Shown: positions 1 to 7,827, counted from the stretch's first letter. The stretch: DNA of 64,000 nucleotides from Bacillota bacterium (GCA_019420305.1 JAHZHL010000032.1:16580-80579); one strand, 5' to 3'. Notes: generated by a model not told the origin, from the letters alone. Translations and numbers: made by a program.

Positions 1-420
1 GCCAAAGATCAGGGAGAAAAAGGAAGCGACCAGCGCCGCTCCGAGAAGGCGCACGGTAACGGGAAGCCGTTTGATATGATCAATTTCCTTCAGCCGTTTC
101 ATGCCGGCGTCCACCGAAAGATCCGTAGTCGTAAATTCCCTGGAAAAGCGATTGATCTCGGAAATTTTTGTAAGATCCGTGTCCCCGCCTCCGCGGATGC
201 GTTTGATATAGGTGTACATATCACTGTTGTCGTCGCCGGAATCCAGTGACACAAAAATACCGGTCTGCATGGCGAACACTTCCACATACGGAATTTTACA
301 GGCCTTGCAGATACGTTCAATCGTATCTTCCACGCGGTAGATCTCCGCGCCGCTTTTCATCATAATTTCCCCGGCTCTGACCGCCAGGATCAATACTTTT
401 TTATGAAGAGGATTAATCAT
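1..420 (-). CDS. Threonine/serine exporter ThrE-family protein, N-terminal part (cut by window edge)
   Basis: Reading the minus strand from the ATG at 420 gives 140 uninterrupted codons that run off the left edge. The protein starts MINPLHKKVLILAVRAGEIM and continues with the pattern SGAEIYRVEDTIERIC and VEVFAMQTGIFVSLDS, typical of the soluble N-terminal domain of the YjjP/ThrE (DUF1212) family. Family members are membrane exporters of threonine and serine; the first hydrophobic segment (LLGAALVASFFSLIFG) begins just at the edge. The 3' end, the remaining transmembrane helices and any ThrE C-terminal partner lie outside the window. A minus-strand -10 box (TATAAT, 477-472) sits about 55 bases upstream of the start. 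Confidence 0.82.
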   Translation of the reverse strand, partial: MINPLHKKVLILAVRAGEIMMKSGAEIYRVEDTIERICKACKIPYVEVFAMQTGIFVSLDSGDDNSDMYTYIKRIRGGGDTDLTKISEINRFSREFTTTDLSVDAGMKRLKEIDHIKRLPVTVRLLGAALVASFFSLIFG

Positions 421-545
421 ACTGAAACACCTTTCTCCAACATTTTTCTTTCTATAAGCAAATCCTGCCCCATTATAACAAATTTTCGGCAGGGGAGTAA
501 ATAAAGAAACACTTAAAACTTGCTGAAAATACAATGAATCATAAC

Positions 546-575
546 CTTTTCATTTGCGCGCAAATGTGGTAAAAT
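546..575 (+). promoter_or_regulatory. Probable promoter with embedded 16-bp palindrome upstream of rluB
   Basis: An extended -10 element (TG-N-TAAAAT, 567-575) precedes the pseudouridine synthase start at 608. A perfect 16-base palindrome, CATTTGCGCGCAAATG (551-566), occupies the spacer where a -35 to -10 repressor would sit. The -35 hexamer is poor (CTTTTC). The palindrome looks like an operator; the binding protein is unknown. The rest of 421-607 holds only the divergent -10 for the exporter gene. Confidence 0.4.
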
Positions 576-607
576 CGATCGGGATAAATTTCGGGAGGGA
601 GGAAGCC

Positions 608-1312
608 ATGCGGCTGAACAAATACATCGCTCACGCCGGCATCGCCAGCAGGCGGAAAGCGGACGAGCTTACGATAAACGGAAATGTTAAAATAAATGGT
701 TTGACAATGCGTGAACCCGGGTATAATGTGAAACCTGGGGATGTTGTAGAAGTAAACGGACAGCGGATCAGCGGACAGGAAAAGATGGAATATGTCCTGC
801 TTAATAAGCCGAAAGGATATATTACTTCCATGCAGGATGAAAAGGGAAGGCCGGTTGTAACCGAACTGGTGGCGGATGTGGACGCGCGGCTGTTTCCGGT
901 GGGAAGGCTGGACTACAATACGTCAGGAATGCTGATTCTCACAAACGATGGGGATCTGACCTATCGGCTGACCCATCCCAGGCATCAGGTAACGAAAACT
1001 TACCGGGCACTGGTGTCGGGCGTGCTGTCAAAGGAAAAGCTGTTCCGGCTGCGAAAGGGCGTGGATATCGGCGGATTTGTAACTTCACCGGCTCAGGTGA
1101 AAGTCATCCGGCAGGCGGAGCGCTCCGCGGTCGTGGATATAACGATACATGAGGGAAAAAACAGGCAGGTAAGAAAAATGTTCGCCGCAGTCGGCAATCC
1201 GGTTCAGGAGCTGCAGAGGACAGCCATTGGAGAACTGTACCTGGGCAGACTCAAGGAAGGTCATTACCGAAAACTGACGAGGAGCGAGATTGAGTATTTG
1301 AAGAACTTGTAA
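608..1312 (+). CDS. rluB: Pseudouridine synthase, RsuA/RluB family
   Basis: A 234-residue protein with an N-terminal S4 RNA-binding domain (RLNKYIAHAGIASRRKADEL) and an RsuA/RluB-type catalytic domain containing GRLDYNTSGMLILTNDG, whose aspartate is the family nucleophile. It converts a uridine of rRNA (23S in RluB, 16S in RsuA) to pseudouridine. The ATG at 608 is chosen because a strong ribosome binding site (GGGAGGGAGGA) lies just upstream; an in-frame start at 554 would put 18 unconserved residues before the S4 domain. Length is normal for the family. RluB is preferred over RsuA, which is typical for Clostridia, but the sequence alone does not prove the target. The SufC gene follows 12 bases downstream. 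Confidence 0.85.
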   Translation: MRLNKYIAHAGIASRRKADELTINGNVKINGLTMREPGYNVKPGDVVEVNGQRISGQEKMEYVLLNKPKGYITSMQDEKGRPVVTELVADVDARLFPVGRLDYNTSGMLILTNDGDLTYRLTHPRHQVTKTYRALVSGVLSKEKLFRLRKGVDIGGFVTSPAQVKVIRQAERSAVVDITIHEGKNRQVRKMFAAVGNPVQELQRTAIGELYLGRLKEGHYRKLTRSEIEYLKNL

Positions 1313-1324
1313 AGGAGGAAGGAT

Positions 1325-2056
1325 ATGCTGAAATTAGAACATATTGCCTGGGATCTTCCGGATGGAGAGGAAATCATCCGGGATATTGATATTACAGTTG
1401 GAAACCAGAAAATGGTAGTTGTAACCGGCCCCAACGGAGGGGGAAAGACAACTCTGGCAAAGCTGATCGCCGGAATTGTAAAGCCGGCATCCGGAAGAAT
1501 TCTGCTGGACGGAGAGGATATTACCGGCGCTAATGTAACCGAGCGGGCGAAAAAAGGAATTGCTTACGCGTTTCAGCAGCCGGTCAAATTCAAGGGTCTG
1601 ACGGTACGGGATCTTCTGGAACTGTCTTCCGGCGGAGCGCTGGATCATGATGGAATCTGCCAGCTTCTTGGAAATGTGGGCTTGTGCGCGGACGAATATA
1701 TTGATCGGGAAATGAGCGCGGCTCTGTCTGGCGGGGAAAGCAAGCGGATTGAAATCGCGACGGTTCTGGCGCGGAATGCCAAGCTTTCCATCTTCGATGA
1801 GCCGGAGGCGGGTATCGATCTATGGAGTTTTACCCGTCTGGTGGAAACTTTCCAGGAACTGCAGAGGGAGAAGAAGGGCACGCTCCTTGTGATTTCCCAT
1901 CAGGAGAGGATTTTGTCCATTGCCGATGAAATTATTGTAATTGCCGACGGAAAGGTCAGAGCCGCGGGACCGAGAGACGAGGTTCTCCCGACCCTGCTTT
2001 CGGAAGAGCGGACCGTGCGGTGTCCGCAGGGAAAGGAGGATATCTGCCGTGAATAA
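1325..2056 (+). CDS. sufC: SufC-type ABC ATPase of a minimal Fe-S cluster assembly system
   Basis: A 243-residue ABC ATPase with Walker A GPNGGGKTT (about residue 37), a Q-loop (AFQQPVKFKG), a signature ALSGGESKRIEIA and Walker B LSIFDEPEAGID. The glutamate-rich DEPEAGID form and the GGESKR signature are those of SufC rather than of transporters. SufC powers Fe-S cluster assembly on its SufB/SufD partner in the cytoplasm. It overlaps the next gene by 8 bases, so the two are translationally coupled. No SufS, SufU or SufD follows, matching the two-gene SufCB (SmsCB) arrangement of anaerobes and archaea. Confidence 0.85.
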   Translation: MLKLEHIAWDLPDGEEIIRDIDITVGNQKMVVVTGPNGGGKTTLAKLIAGIVKPASGRILLDGEDITGANVTERAKKGIAYAFQQPVKFKGLTVRDLLELSSGGALDHDGICQLLGNVGLCADEYIDREMSAALSGGESKRIEIATVLARNAKLSIFDEPEAGIDLWSFTRLVETFQELQREKKGTLLVISHQERILSIADEIIVIADGKVRAAGPRDEVLPTLLSEERTVRCPQGKEDICRE

Positions 2057-2966
2057 GATAACCGAAACACTGCTCAAAATTGTTTCCGAATATGACGGAG
2101 ATTTTAAAGGAGCGTTCAATATCAGAGAGGACGGACTGTGCGCGGGGCGCCAGTCCACGGATAATATAAAGATTGAATCGAAAAAGGACAAGCCGGGGCT
2201 TGAAATCCATATTAAACCGGGAACCAAAGGAGAAAAAGTATTTATTCCGGCCTGCGTAACCAGAGGAAATATCGACGATCTGGTCTATAACGACTTTTTC
2301 GTGGGAGAAGGCGCGGATGTAACGATCATTGCGGGCTGCGGCGTTCACTCTGACGATGAGGAAGAGGCGCGCCACAACGGAATTCATCGCTTCTTCCTGG
2401 AGAAGGGCGCCCATGTGCTGTATACGGAAAAACATGTGGGAACGGGATCCGGTACGGGAGCAAAGCGAATTGATCCGGTAACGGAAGTGAACCTGGCGGA
2501 AGACGCCAGCCTGGAAATGGATACGGTTCAGATTCGGGGCGTGGACAGCACGGTGCGGAAGACAACGGGAACTCTGGCCGCCCGGGCAAAGCTGGTTGTG
2601 AGGGAACGGATTATGACCGATGGTTATGAAACTGCGCAGACCGATTTTGATGTAACGCTGGCAGGGGAGGATTCCGGCGCGGATTTGGTTTCCAGATCTG
2701 TAGCGAGGGGACACTCCCATCAGATTTTCAACTCCTGTATCCGGGGAGAGAACCGCTGTACCGGACATTCCGAATGCGACGCTATTTTAGCCGATGAAGG
2801 CACCGTTTCCGCGGCGCCGGCGCTGGAAGCCTCTCATGTGGACGCGGAGCTGATTCACGAAGCGGCGATCGGAAAAATCGCGGGTGAACAGATTCTCAAA
2901 CTGCGTACTCTGGGATTGACCGAAGAAGAGGCGGAAGAACGGATTATATCCGGATTCCTGAAGTAA
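2049..2966 (+). CDS. sufB: SufB/SufD-family scaffold protein (short, SmsB-like)
   Basis: A 305-residue protein of the SufBD core family, beginning at GTG 2049 inside the end of sufC. The C-terminal beta-helix region contains SVARGHSHQIFNSCIRGENR and GHSECDAILADEGT, and ends with the helical EEAEERIISGFLK typical of SufB/SufD. It is far shorter than classical SufB (about 460-480 residues) and matches the short SmsB type that works with SmsC alone. Expected role: scaffold for Fe-S clusters, which this window's many Fe-S proteins need. A good terminator follows directly. The start could lie further upstream in frame, but this would only translate sufC out of frame. Confidence 0.8.
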   Translation: MNKITETLLKIVSEYDGDFKGAFNIREDGLCAGRQSTDNIKIESKKDKPGLEIHIKPGTKGEKVFIPACVTRGNIDDLVYNDFFVGEGADVTIIAGCGVHSDDEEEARHNGIHRFFLEKGAHVLYTEKHVGTGSGTGAKRIDPVTEVNLAEDASLEMDTVQIRGVDSTVRKTTGTLAARAKLVVRERIMTDGYETAQTDFDVTLAGEDSGADLVSRSVARGHSHQIFNSCIRGENRCTGHSECDAILADEGTVSAAPALEASHVDAELIHEAAIGKIAGEQILKLRTLGLTEEEAEERIISGFLK

Positions 2967-2975
2967 AAAAACGTG

Positions 2976-3012
2976 GAGCGTTTCCTGAACATACAGGGAG
3001 CGCTCTTTTTTT
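2976..3012 (+). terminator. Rho-independent terminator after sufCB
   Basis: The stem GAGCGTTTCCTG / CAGGGAGCGCTC, with two G-T pairs and a loop of about 6 bases, is followed by seven T residues, 10 bases past the sufB stop. Confidence 0.8.
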
Positions 3013-3029
3013 GCAGCCGATCGGATTAG

Positions 3030-3056
3030 AATATTTGTTTTAAAAGCACAAATATT
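3030..3056. promoter_or_regulatory. Inverted repeat (possible operator) upstream of the XRE-agrC operon
   Basis: AATATTTG and CAAATATT form perfect 8-base arms 11 bases apart in an AT-rich 150-base gap between the sufB terminator and the XRE gene. Weak promoter-like sequence (TTGTAT at 3095, AT-rich -10 candidates near 3114) lies downstream. The XRE protein or the LytTR regulator are candidates to bind here; this is inferred from position only. Confidence 0.3.
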
Positions 3057-3163
3057 AGGAAAAAATATACAAAAAAATGTATTATAACAGCGAATTGTAT
3101 TTTTAGATCATTTTAATATGGATTCATTGTACATAAAATAGAAAGAAAAAAAGGGGTAGTGCA

Positions 3164-3535
3164 ATGGAGACGATGGAGATCAAGTTTTACGATTTAGGAA
3201 AGAGAATACAGAGCGCAAGGAAAGAAAGGGGACTGACGCAGGAACAGCTGGCAGAGAAGGTTGGTGTGGGAAACAGCCATATCAGCCATGTGGAAACAGG
3301 AAAAGCTGTGCCGAGCTTTGCGCTGGTGGTTAATATTATGAACGCGCTGGGAGTCACGCCGGATGAGTTGATTTGTGGCTATATTAATAATACCAGCGCC
3401 AATATACCGCTGAAAAAGGAAATTGCCGGCATCCTCGAAGATTGCTCCGCGAGAGAGCTGCAGTTTTTCAGCGGGTGCCTGATGATCCTCAAGACACTGC
3501 TGCGCAGTTATGACAGTGCAAAGGAAGAAGGATGA
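3164..3535 (+). CDS. XRE-family helix-turn-helix regulator
   Basis: A 123-residue protein with an N-terminal Cro/CI-type helix-turn-helix (about residues 9-65: ARKERGLTQEQLAEKVGVGN followed by a recognition helix SHISHVETGK). The C-terminal half (residues 75-123) is helical and has no recognised ligand domain. Its TGA overlaps the ATG of the AgrC-like kinase (ATGA), so the pair is co-translated. That ties this DNA-binding protein to the peptide quorum-sensing island, where an XRE partner is not part of the classical four-gene agr set. Its target is unknown; the inverted repeat at 3030-3056 is a candidate. Confidence 0.8.
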   Translation: METMEIKFYDLGKRIQSARKERGLTQEQLAEKVGVGNSHISHVETGKAVPSFALVVNIMNALGVTPDELICGYINNTSANIPLKKEIAGILEDCSARELQFFSGCLMILKTLLRSYDSAKEEG

Positions 3536-4782
3536 CGTATCTGTATCATTTCACGGCATCTGCGCTGGAGGGATTTGCCATTTGCTGTATTTTAAGTATC
3601 TTGCGGGAGTCGTATTGGGATATAAAAAAGATCGTACCAATCGTTATTATTCTTGCTGGCTCAGCCACAATTCTGGATGAATGGAATATTGAAATCAATA
3701 TAGGGATCAATCTGGTGATGATTGCCGCTTTGATAAAAATTTTCTATCGCAGGAAAATAGTTGATTCCATATTCGATACCGTTTGCAGCGCGATGATGTT
3801 TATCACGATAGAGATGCTTATTACAGCGTGTCTGTGTCAGATAGAACCACAGTTCACAGAAAATCGAAAAGGGATGATTATTTACTTATCGGGGCTGGAT
3901 ATTGGCTTTTTTCTGCTTTATAAGCTTACAAGGGAGCAGAAGTTTGTACAGTCATATTACGCAAAGTATCAAAATGGGATTTGGCTCATTTGTCTTAATT
4001 TCATATTAATTCAATTGGCAGAAATGTATAACTGGAACCAAACAGACACAATCGATATCAGCATTATAATACTTGTCCTGGCAGCGGTTACGTCTAATAT
4101 GCTTCTGGCATTCAAGCTGATTAAAAATCAGCAGCAGAAAGAAGAGCTGAATAGGCAGAAGGAACTGATGGAACTGAAAGAGGGATTCCTGCGGCAGATG
4201 GCGGCGGAACAGCACGATTTCGCAAAGCATCTGCGGACAATCCGAGCGCTGATTCTCAAAGACGGGGAAGGAACGGGAAATGTTTCGGAGGCAGCAGCGT
4301 ATGTAGAAGAACTGATCGCTTCCAGAAACGAGCGGAAAGGAACCGTGTATACGGGAGACAGCGTGCTGTCGGCGGTTCTGCAGGACAAACAGCGGGAGGC
4401 GGAGCAAAAGGGAATTTCCTTCAGTGTGCTGGCGAGAGACACAAACGCCCGGATGCCTCTTTCTCAAATCGAGATGGTGGAGCTGGCGGGCAATCTCCTG
4501 GATAATGCCTTTGAAGCCGTCGAAGGCATGGAGCCGGACAGGCGAAAAGTACTCTTTGAAACAGGGGAGCAGAAGAGCGGCGTGTTTTTTCAGACGATCA
4601 ACAGTCTGCCGGAAGACTCTCTGGAATCCGAACAGATGCTGAAAACAGGTGTGTCCACCAAAAAAGGAAAGCTGCGGGGATACGGCCTTTCCAATATAAA
4701 GCGCGTTGCCGAAGAACACGGCGGACGCGTTGAGATTCAAAAAAATGAAGAGATCGTTGTTATCCGCGTGCTATTTCAGTAA
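3532..4782 (+). CDS. agrC: AgrC-like sensor histidine kinase
   Basis: A 416-residue membrane histidine kinase. Residues 1-200 hold about six hydrophobic helices with no large extracellular loop, as in AgrC. A coiled linker leads to a dimerisation/phosphoacceptor motif (EQHDFAKHLRTIRAL), then a HATPase domain with the N-box NLLDNAFEAVEG and G-box GYGLSNIKRVAEEHGG. This HDxxxHL arrangement is the HPK10 (AgrC/ComD) subfamily. It should detect the extracellular cyclic peptide made from AgrD by AgrB and phosphorylate the LytTR regulator at 5641. Its last 12 bases overlap the 3' end of agrD on the opposite strand. Confidence 0.85.
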   Translation: MTYLYHFTASALEGFAICCILSILRESYWDIKKIVPIVIILAGSATILDEWNIEINIGINLVMIAALIKIFYRRKIVDSIFDTVCSAMMFITIEMLITACLCQIEPQFTENRKGMIIYLSGLDIGFFLLYKLTREQKFVQSYYAKYQNGIWLICLNFILIQLAEMYNWNQTDTIDISIIILVLAAVTSNMLLAFKLIKNQQQKEELNRQKELMELKEGFLRQMAAEQHDFAKHLRTIRALILKDGEGTGNVSEAAAYVEELIASRNERKGTVYTGDSVLSAVLQDKQREAEQKGISFSVLARDTNARMPLSQIEMVELAGNLLDNAFEAVEGMEPDRRKVLFETGEQKSGVFFQTINSLPEDSLESEQMLKTGVSTKKGKLRGYGLSNIKRVAEEHGGRVEIQKNEEIVVIRVLFQ

Positions 4783-4905
4783 TTCTTCCGGACAGTCCGG
4801 TTCTCCATGATGGAAAAGTGTCGAAGTGCTTGTAGCGGCGTCTGCGAAAAATACCAGTGCCAGTGTGAAAACCGGCAGAACTTTGTAAACCATTTTTTTA
4901 AACAT
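4771..4905 (-). CDS. agrD: AgrD-like cyclic autoinducer precursor peptide
   Basis: A 44-residue peptide found by hand translation of the minus strand. It has a start ATG at 4905 with a strong ribosome binding site (GGGAGGA) and lies 16 bases downstream of agrB. The layout is that of AgrD: a hydrophobic amphipathic leader (MFKKMVYKVLPVFTLALVFF), a short core (ADAATSTSTLFHH) and an acidic tail (GEPDCPEELLK) like the PxxPxEL recognition tail of known AgrDs. The usual ring cysteine is missing from the core. By alignment with clostridial AgrDs, a serine (STLFH) sits where the cysteine would be, so a lactone rather than a thiolactone is predicted. The only cysteine is in the tail. The gene's end overlaps agrC. 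Confidence 0.8.
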   Translation of the reverse strand: MFKKMVYKVLPVFTLALVFFADAATSTSTLFHHGEPDCPEELLK

Positions 4906-4921
4906 TGTGTTGTCCTCCCAT

Positions 4922-5524
4922 TCACTTTGTTCGTTTGAAATAACGGTAAACAGACTGCATAATCAACTGGGCAGCCTGCATGACTAGGTACCATATCCCG
5001 CAGTGTTGTAAATAAGACGGAGCCAGAACGAATGTAAGAACCAGGCTCCATCCGAGCGTTAAAAGCACCGACAAGCGCTTGCAGAGCCGGTACCGCTCTT
5101 TCGTTTTAAACGGACGTTTGTAAGATGCAATCGGGGACAGCAGACAGATGAGAACCGCGCTGACCCACAGAACGACCAGATAGCCGGACTGCAAAAGCGA
5201 AAGTCTGGGAAGGAGCAGGATTTCCGCTCCCATCGTAACAAGCCCCATACAAAAGCAGCCGATGTTGGTTCTGACATGAATTCCGCCGGAGAAGGTCCGG
5301 ACTGTGCAGGACATGGCCAGACACAGAAGAAACTCCGGAAAATAACCGAGCAGAAAAAAAAGAACCCCGTAAAGAACGGTTTTGATGGACTCGTTCCGCA
5401 GAAGTTCGGACGCGTAGGAAATTTTCAGCCGATCCGCTTCGCTGAGTCCGGGCTGCGATAAGAGCACTTTGCTGAATTTTGCCAATATAATCACCTGCTT
5501 TCCCGCATGCGCATTTATCTGCAA
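4922..5524 (-). CDS. agrB: AgrB-like peptide-processing membrane cysteine protease
   Basis: An integral membrane protein of about 190-200 residues and 5-6 hydrophobic helices. It carries the AgrB catalytic pattern in RTFSGGIHVRTNIGC: a histidine and a cysteine seven residues apart (H83 and C90 counted from TTG 5524), as H77/C84 in Staphylococcus AgrB. AgrB cleaves the AgrD tail and cyclises the core peptide. The start is uncertain: TTG at 5524 gives the longest frame, while GTG at 5494 would begin nearer the usual AgrB N-terminus; neither has a strong ribosome binding site. It is followed by agrD, and a 116-base intergenic region separates it from the divergent response regulator gene. Confidence 0.85.
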   Translation of the reverse strand: MQINAHAGKQVIILAKFSKVLLSQPGLSEADRLKISYASELLRNESIKTVLYGVLFFLLGYFPEFLLCLAMSCTVRTFSGGIHVRTNIGCFCMGLVTMGAEILLLPRLSLLQSGYLVVLWVSAVLICLLSPIASYKRPFKTKERYRLCKRLSVLLTLGWSLVLTFVLAPSYLQHCGIWYLVMQAAQLIMQSVYRYFKRTK

Positions 5525-5640
5525 ACATCACACTGCTGAATATAAGAGGGAATGATCGGCAGCGCAAGCGTTGCGGCACGAAGTTACAGAATACGTCATA
5601 AAAATGTTCAAAGTATGGGCACAGACAGGAGGTGCAGCAA

Positions 5641-6396
5641 ATGAAAGGACTGATTGTTGAAGATGAAAAGGCGGACGCGGAAGAGCTGGAGGAACTGCTG
5701 AAGGTTCTTCAGCCGGAACTTTCCTGCAGAGTATTCCGTGATGGCGAGATGGCCCTGCGGTGTATACGCCGGCAGCAGGAACCGATCGACATTTTCTTTA
5801 TTGACCGGAAGCTTCCGCAGATGGATGGATTTACACTGGCTTCAAAGATCCGAGAGATTCCCGGCTACACTCTGACACCGATTGTCTTTGTAACCGGATA
5901 TTCCATGGGACAGCTGGACGCGTTTCACGAATATCACTGCTACAGCTATCTGGTAAAACCTCTGACAAAAGAATCGGTAGAACGCAGCATCGGCTCTCTG
6001 CTGCAGAATCTGGATCAGCAGCAGGCGCGTAGAAAAATGAAACGGGTGATTCCTCTTATCATTGGAGATGACCTTAAATATGTAGACGCGAACGCGATAT
6101 TGGGAGTGGAAGTCCTGGGGAGGAACTGTTATGTTTATGCGGGGAAACGCAGCTATCCTTTGCTGTATAAAAATATGGAGACCGCCCTTAAAGAAATCGG
6201 CGAACCCTATTGCGTGCGATGCCACAGATCCTATGCGGTCAATTTGAAGAACGTGATCGATATTCAGAAACTGCGGAGAAATATCTGGTCACCCGTTTTT
6301 CCGGTGGAAACGATCTTTCACTGTGAAATCAGCAAATCGTATTATCCCAGAATCATGGAACTTTATAAAGAAGTTCTGACAAACGATCTCCTGTAA
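5641..6396 (+). CDS. agrA: AgrA-like response regulator (REC plus LytTR domain)
   Basis: A 251-residue regulator. The receiver domain (about residues 1-120) has acidic VEDEKAD, the phosphoacceptor aspartate in FIDRKLPQMDG and the conserved lysine in LVKPLTK. A LytTR DNA-binding domain follows (about 145-250), recognisable by RCHRSYAVNLKNVIDIQKL. The ATG at 5641 is chosen because AGGAGG lies 8 bases upstream (5627-5632); a GTG at 5632 would overlap that site. It should be phosphorylated by the AgrC-like kinase and act on agr promoters. I found no convincing pair of LytTR boxes in the 5525-5640 gap. Confidence 0.88.
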   Translation: MKGLIVEDEKADAEELEELLKVLQPELSCRVFRDGEMALRCIRRQQEPIDIFFIDRKLPQMDGFTLASKIREIPGYTLTPIVFVTGYSMGQLDAFHEYHCYSYLVKPLTKESVERSIGSLLQNLDQQQARRKMKRVIPLIIGDDLKYVDANAILGVEVLGRNCYVYAGKRSYPLLYKNMETALKEIGEPYCVRCHRSYAVNLKNVIDIQKLRRNIWSPVFPVETIFHCEISKSYYPRIMELYKEVLTNDLL

Positions 6397-6400
6397 AAAC

Positions 6401-6457
6401 AGGCAGCTGGCTTTCGAGAAGACTAAGGCGGAATGCCAGCTGCCTCTTGGCTTTTTT
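6401..6457 (+). terminator. Terminator after the LytTR regulator
   Basis: The perfect 11-base stem AGGCAGCTGGC / GCCAGCTGCCT (6401-6411 and 6435-6445) with a 23-base loop is followed by CTTGG and a run of six T. The T-run starts a few bases late, so termination may be partial. Confidence 0.6.
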
Positions 6458-6513
6458 GGAAAACGTGATAGAGTCTCTGCTATTTGTGACAAACTTTCTT
6501 TTTTCGCGTTTTG

Positions 6514-6522
6514 TGGTATGAT
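6514..6522 (+). promoter_or_regulatory. Extended -10 promoter for the radical SAM gene
   Basis: TG-N-TATGAT, about 50 bases upstream of the radical SAM start codon at 6574. No good -35 is visible at the normal distance, which is usual for extended -10 promoters. Confidence 0.45.
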
Positions 6523-6573
6523 AGAAAAAAGAGAGCATTATTCGGATAGAATGAACAGCAGGGGGGGAAATAG

Positions 6574-7689
6574 ATGATGTATCGTACGATAAAAAAGTTA
6601 TATTTTGAACCATCTTCCAGATGCAACTTAAATTGCGCTATGTGTTTTCGAAACTCATGGATTGGGGAAACCCACGGTGATTTGGAGATGCGTCTTTTTT
6701 ATAAAGCGCTAAAGGATGAAGAGGCTCTGCGTGACACCCATACCATTTTCCTCGGGGGAATGGGAGAGCCACTTGTGCACCCCTGTATTTTCGAAATGAT
6801 CCGATGTAGTAAAGAACAGGGGAAGCGGGTGGAACTGATTACAAATGGTACAATGCTTACCCCGGAGGTATCCCGCAAACTGGTTGCGGCGGGACTGGAC
6901 AAACTCTGGGTTTCCATCGACAGCTTTGAAGCGGAGCAGTATGAGCAGCTTCAGCGCGGCAGTAAATTTGCCCTTATCACCCGGCAGATCCGGGAGTTCA
7001 GCCGTGTTCGACAGAATACGGAGACGGAACTGGGAATCAGTTTTGTCCTTATGAAAAGTAACCTTCCCCAGTTAATGCATATGCAGCGATATTGCTGTGA
7101 AATTGGCGCGGACGATGTAAATCTGAGCCATATGATTCCCAATACAGAAGATGTGGTGGAAGATACGCTGTGGCAGTTTACCGAAAATGCGCAGACTCTG
7201 GATGAATTCAGTAAGCCGATTGTCGCCCGGTTCCGCTTTCAGACGACCGATTTTGATAAACTTTACGGGCAAAATCCCATTGTGTCCATGATGAATGAAA
7301 AAATGGAGCTTTTATGGCGCGGAAAGGTGCCGGAGCGGGAAAAAGATCGGTGCCGGTTTGTGGCGGAAGGGAATTGTTTTATCAGATGGGACGGAGCGGT
7401 TACTTCCTGTATGGGACTTTTGCACAGCGCGGAAACCTATCTGGATCACGAAAAACGGATGGTCTGGCATCACGCTTTTGGCAATTTGAAAGAACAGCCA
7501 TTGCATGCAATTTGGAATAGTGAAGAGTACCGTGCTTTTCGTAAGCGGGTGATGGAATTCGACTTTTCTCCGTGTATCAACTGTGGCGGCTGTGATCTGC
7601 GGGAGGAAAATCAGACGGATTGTGTGGGCAGTCCGGCTCCCACCTGCGGCGCCTGTCTGTGGGGGCAGGGGTTTATCCGGTGTCCATAG
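6574..7689 (+). CDS. Radical SAM protein, tungsten-cofactor oxidoreductase maturase type
   Basis: A 371-residue radical SAM enzyme. CNLNCAMC (residues 17-24, CX3CX2C) binds the SAM cluster and GGMGEPLVHP is the SAM-proximal glycine motif. A SPASM-like C-terminal region is rich in cysteines: CINCGGCDLREENQTDC followed by PTCGACLWGQGFIRCP. That tail is the hallmark I associate with the W_rSAM_matur family, found beside tungsten-containing aldehyde:ferredoxin oxidoreductases. No such oxidoreductase or molybdopterin gene is in this window, so the substrate is an inference. It has its own promoter and stands alone between the agr island and the arginine operon. A peptide-modifying radical SAM role is the alternative. 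Confidence 0.72.
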   Translation: MMYRTIKKLYFEPSSRCNLNCAMCFRNSWIGETHGDLEMRLFYKALKDEEALRDTHTIFLGGMGEPLVHPCIFEMIRCSKEQGKRVELITNGTMLTPEVSRKLVAAGLDKLWVSIDSFEAEQYEQLQRGSKFALITRQIREFSRVRQNTETELGISFVLMKSNLPQLMHMQRYCCEIGADDVNLSHMIPNTEDVVEDTLWQFTENAQTLDEFSKPIVARFRFQTTDFDKLYGQNPIVSMMNEKMELLWRGKVPEREKDRCRFVAEGNCFIRWDGAVTSCMGLLHSAETYLDHEKRMVWHHAFGNLKEQPLHAIWNSEEYRAFRKRVMEFDFSPCINCGGCDLREENQTDCVGSPAPTCGACLWGQGFIRCP

Positions 7690-7748
7690 CGTGAGATGAA
7701 TGATGCTGAATAAATATACGAATAGTATAATAAAAATGCTAAAAGCTA

Positions 7749-7777
7749 TTGATTTTTCGGAAAAATAAAGGTATGAT
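7749..7777 (+). promoter_or_regulatory. Sigma-A-type promoter of the arginine operon
   Basis: TTGATT (7749-7754), a 17-base spacer and TATGAT (7772-7777), 50 bases upstream of argC. No clear ARG box could be recognised by eye around it. Confidence 0.7.
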
Positions 7778-7827
7778 AGTGTGTATATTTTTCATTTACC
7801 TTGCTAAGGTGATAAAGGAGACAGCAA

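Noticed and set aside
5525..5640. LytTR binding boxes in the agrB-agrA intergenic region.
   Set aside because: Words such as AATGTTCAA are present, but no pair with the right spacing and consensus could be found.
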